A stretch of 7,031 bases of DNA, from positions 1 to 7,031 of the forward strand of contig JBLHKB010000383.1 in NCBI GenBank assembly GCA_047619315.1. Direction: 5' to 3'. Below the pieces are notes generated by a model, which saw nothing but the letters and a program-made list of their open reading frames with translations, was not told the origin of the DNA and ran no database searches. Positions 6,051 to 7,031 of the stretch are shown one piece after another. The position numbers were made by a program, and so were the translations under genes. The DNA comes from JBCCRV01 sp047619315 (GTDB lineage Bacteria; Myxococcota_A; Polyangia; Polyangiales; Houyiibacteriaceae). How positions within the stretch are numbered: position 1 is the stretch's first letter; every line of letters begins with the position of its first letter.

Positions 6051-6206
6051 CTACCCAAAAAAGGATGTCCCAAAAGGTCGATCCTGAGTCTTCTCCAAAA
6101 ATTCGATCCGCGGATACGACTTTCGAAAGCCCAATTCCGCCTCTTCGGCCAGCAACGCCTTGTCTTCGAATTTGCCCCAGACTTTAGATCCCTTTTCAAG
6201 AACTTC
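6051..6206 (-). pseudogene. Unidentified coding-like fragment joined to the IS91 relic
   Basis: The last 51 residues of a frame ending at 6051 read as a soluble, charged, well-ordered protein: EVLEKGSKVWGKFEDKAL, then LLAEEAELGFRKSYPRIEF and LEKTQDRPFG. It is Glu/Lys-rich, unlike the Arg/Pro-rich antisense frames of this genome, and its codons use more A/T. No start belongs to it; upstream in the same frame the sequence is IS91 DNA read out of frame. It is therefore probably the 3' end of a gene whose front was removed when the element inserted or was deleted. I do not recognise the family. It lies 65 bases upstream of the secreted-protein start, same strand. Confidence 0.4.
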
Positions 6207-6213
6207 CGCCCGA

Positions 6214-6532
6214 CAGCATGTGAAAGCGCGGCGGCGGGATGAGTGCACAAAGGCGGCCGGATGTTGTCGAGGGCGATGTCCGACATGCGACGGCCCAGGC
6301 ACGACGGGCCAAAACCGCGCCGCTTGCAGGAGAAACCCACCACCATTTCATGGCCCCATCCGCGGCACGCGAGATGGACGAGGGCGTACTCCAGAATCCC
6401 GCATCGCAGATGCCCATCGAACTCTTCCTCGACGAACCTCGGCAGACCGCCCTGCGATTCGGCGCGCTCGCGGAATCGCGGCCAGTGCTCACTCACGAGG
6501 AGCGTGTCCTCAGGTCGCCGCGGAACGTAGCC
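6214..6532 (-). pseudogene. IS91 family transposase remnant (internally deleted)
   Basis: Read on the minus strand, the start YVPRRPEDTLLV and EHWPRFRERAE is followed by GGLPRFVEEEFDGHLRCG and FSCKRRGFGPSCLGRRMSD. This is the N-terminal zinc-binding domain of IS91 transposases. At about 6260 the frame shifts by one and jumps to RLCALIPPPRFHML, a motif from the C-terminal part of the same family. The roughly 180 residues between, which hold the HUH and catalytic Tyr motifs, are missing. Two expected zinc ligands are changed: the second Cys of Cys-x-x-Cys is Trp (CRGW), and GFCPSC has become GFGPSC. Each fits a single base change from TGC. There is no ATG before the first motif (TGA at 6554-6556), only a GTG at 6496. 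It is an inactive relic. IS91 elements move by rolling-circle and lack inverted terminal repeats, so the ends cannot be set by eye. Confidence 0.85.
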
Positions 6533-6553
6533 ATCCGCGCGCCCTTGCTCGGA

Positions 6554-6752
6554 TCACGTCGCTGTCGCTGCCCATCGCCACCCGCCGCATGCTTTTCCCC
6601 GAGAACCCCGAAGAAGGACAGATCGAAGAGCTCACAAGTCGAAGGTGTAGAAAACGGAGGCCGCGGCTCACCGTGGTCCACATGGTTCATGGGCTCCAAC
6701 GTGGCTCATATGGGTCGGATTCGCATCGGGACCCGGCCGATGGCGGGGGAGC
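6554..6752. other. Non-coding stretch between the IS91 relic and the YwqG gene
   Basis: No gene is supported here. Frames are open on both strands but have neither homology nor a start with a ribosome site. It contains the imperfect direct repeat GTGGTCCACATGGTTCATGG / GTGGCTCATATGGGTCGG (about 6673-6720) and a hairpin at 6724-6742. It may hold the upstream end of the IS91 element, which I cannot delimit. Confidence 0.5.
6724..6742 (-). terminator. Candidate hairpin downstream of the YwqG gene
   Basis: Six-base arms CATCGG and CCGATG enclose a 7-base loop, 10 bases after the YwqG stop on the minus strand. No T-tract follows, so it is at best a weak or factor-assisted terminator. Confidence 0.25.
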
Positions 6753-7031
6753 CTAGTAGCAGTCTCCCGAGAATCGAACGCGGCTAAAATCGCCGACCTC
6801 AAGGTCAGCGCTAGAGATGAAGAAGTGCACCAGGCCGTTGTCGCCCCACTGCATGCCGAAGGCGGGATCACTGTCGAGCTGAAGGAGCATCACGTCTGTG
6901 TTGGGGACGTCGGTCGGACGCCGAGTGTCCTCCTGCGTGAAGTAAGGATAGCCACCCAGCTGGCTGAGCGACGGCGTGTAGAAAGACTTCTTGTGCCAGG
7001 ACAGCTTCGCCCTCGGGGAAAAGCCCGGGGC
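6753..7031 (-). CDS. YwqG family protein (DUF1963), C-terminal part
   Basis: The frame enters from the right edge and ends at a TAG (6753-6755), giving the last 92 residues; the N-terminus lies outside the window. The family signature is plain: HKKSFYTPSLSQLGGYPYFT, then VMLLQLDSD, FGMQWGDNGLVHFFI and DLEVGDFSRVRF, ending SGDCY. The G-G-Y/W-P-x-F-T-Q turn, the L-L-Q-I/L-D-S-D strand and the W-G-D-x-G motif are the hallmarks of DUF1963/YwqG, a mixed alpha/beta cytoplasmic protein of unknown biochemical role. The ending just after the D-F-S-x-V strand is normal for the family, so the 3' end is intact. It reads toward the IS91 relic. Bacillus ywqG lies beside the ywqHIJKL toxin/immunity cluster, but nothing in this window tests such a role. 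Confidence 0.9.
   Translation of the reverse strand, partial: APGFSPRAKLSWHKKSFYTPSLSQLGGYPYFTQEDTRRPTDVPNTDVMLLQLDSDPAFGMQWGDNGLVHFFISSADLEVGDFSRVRFSGDCY

Noticed and set aside
5530..6087. 185-residue plus-strand frame
   Set aside because: Antisense to the secreted protein, which has a signal peptide and ribosome site on the minus strand.
6239..6787. 182-residue plus-strand frame
   Set aside because: Antisense to the IS91 relic and continuing into non-coding DNA and the YwqG tail; no family resemblance.

Overview
The window is GC-rich bacterial DNA, most probably from a myxobacterium-like member of Myxococcota. That rests on codon choice in the clear genes (mostly C/G at third positions), a lipoprotein with a Pro-Asp-Gly-Gly / Pro-Asp-Ala-Gly linker, and a protein resembling the DUF2378 / heme-NO-binding-like families that are expanded in that phylum. 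It is an inference from style and content; no marker gene is present.

Left part (1-2016, minus strand): an AI-2E family membrane transporter and a small GNAT (COG2388-type) acetyltransferase share a 1-base stop/start overlap and probably form one operon, closed by a hairpin at the acetyltransferase stop. Downstream lies the N-terminal two-thirds or less of a parallel beta-helix lipoprotein, cut by the window edge. A 102-base divergent intergenic region separates this from the plus strand.

Middle (2119-5022, plus strand): a DUF2378/V4R-like protein and a class I glutamine amidotransferase-like protein lie 66 bases apart and look co-transcribed. Then comes about 490 bases of weak content, including a possible 52-residue membrane peptide and a coding-like fragment with lower GC. 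A 311-residue protein follows, with a ParB/sulfiredoxin-like Asp-Gly-His motif but no partition partner.

Right part (5023-7031) is gene-poor and scrambled. It holds a Cys-rich minus-strand fragment, a 260-base stretch I cannot resolve, and a convincing small secreted protein. Next are an unidentified coding-like fragment and an IS91-family transposase remnant with mutated zinc ligands and an internal deletion. The last feature is the C-terminal 92 residues of a YwqG (DUF1963) protein entering from the right edge. The IS remnant and several broken reading frames mark 5023-6750 as an insertion and decay zone.

I do not see a clear new multi-gene system. The items most worth following are the orphan ParB-like protein, the sensor-like protein paired with the amidotransferase, and the chimeric fragments beside the IS91 relic. 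No tRNA, rRNA, CRISPR array or replication origin was recognised.
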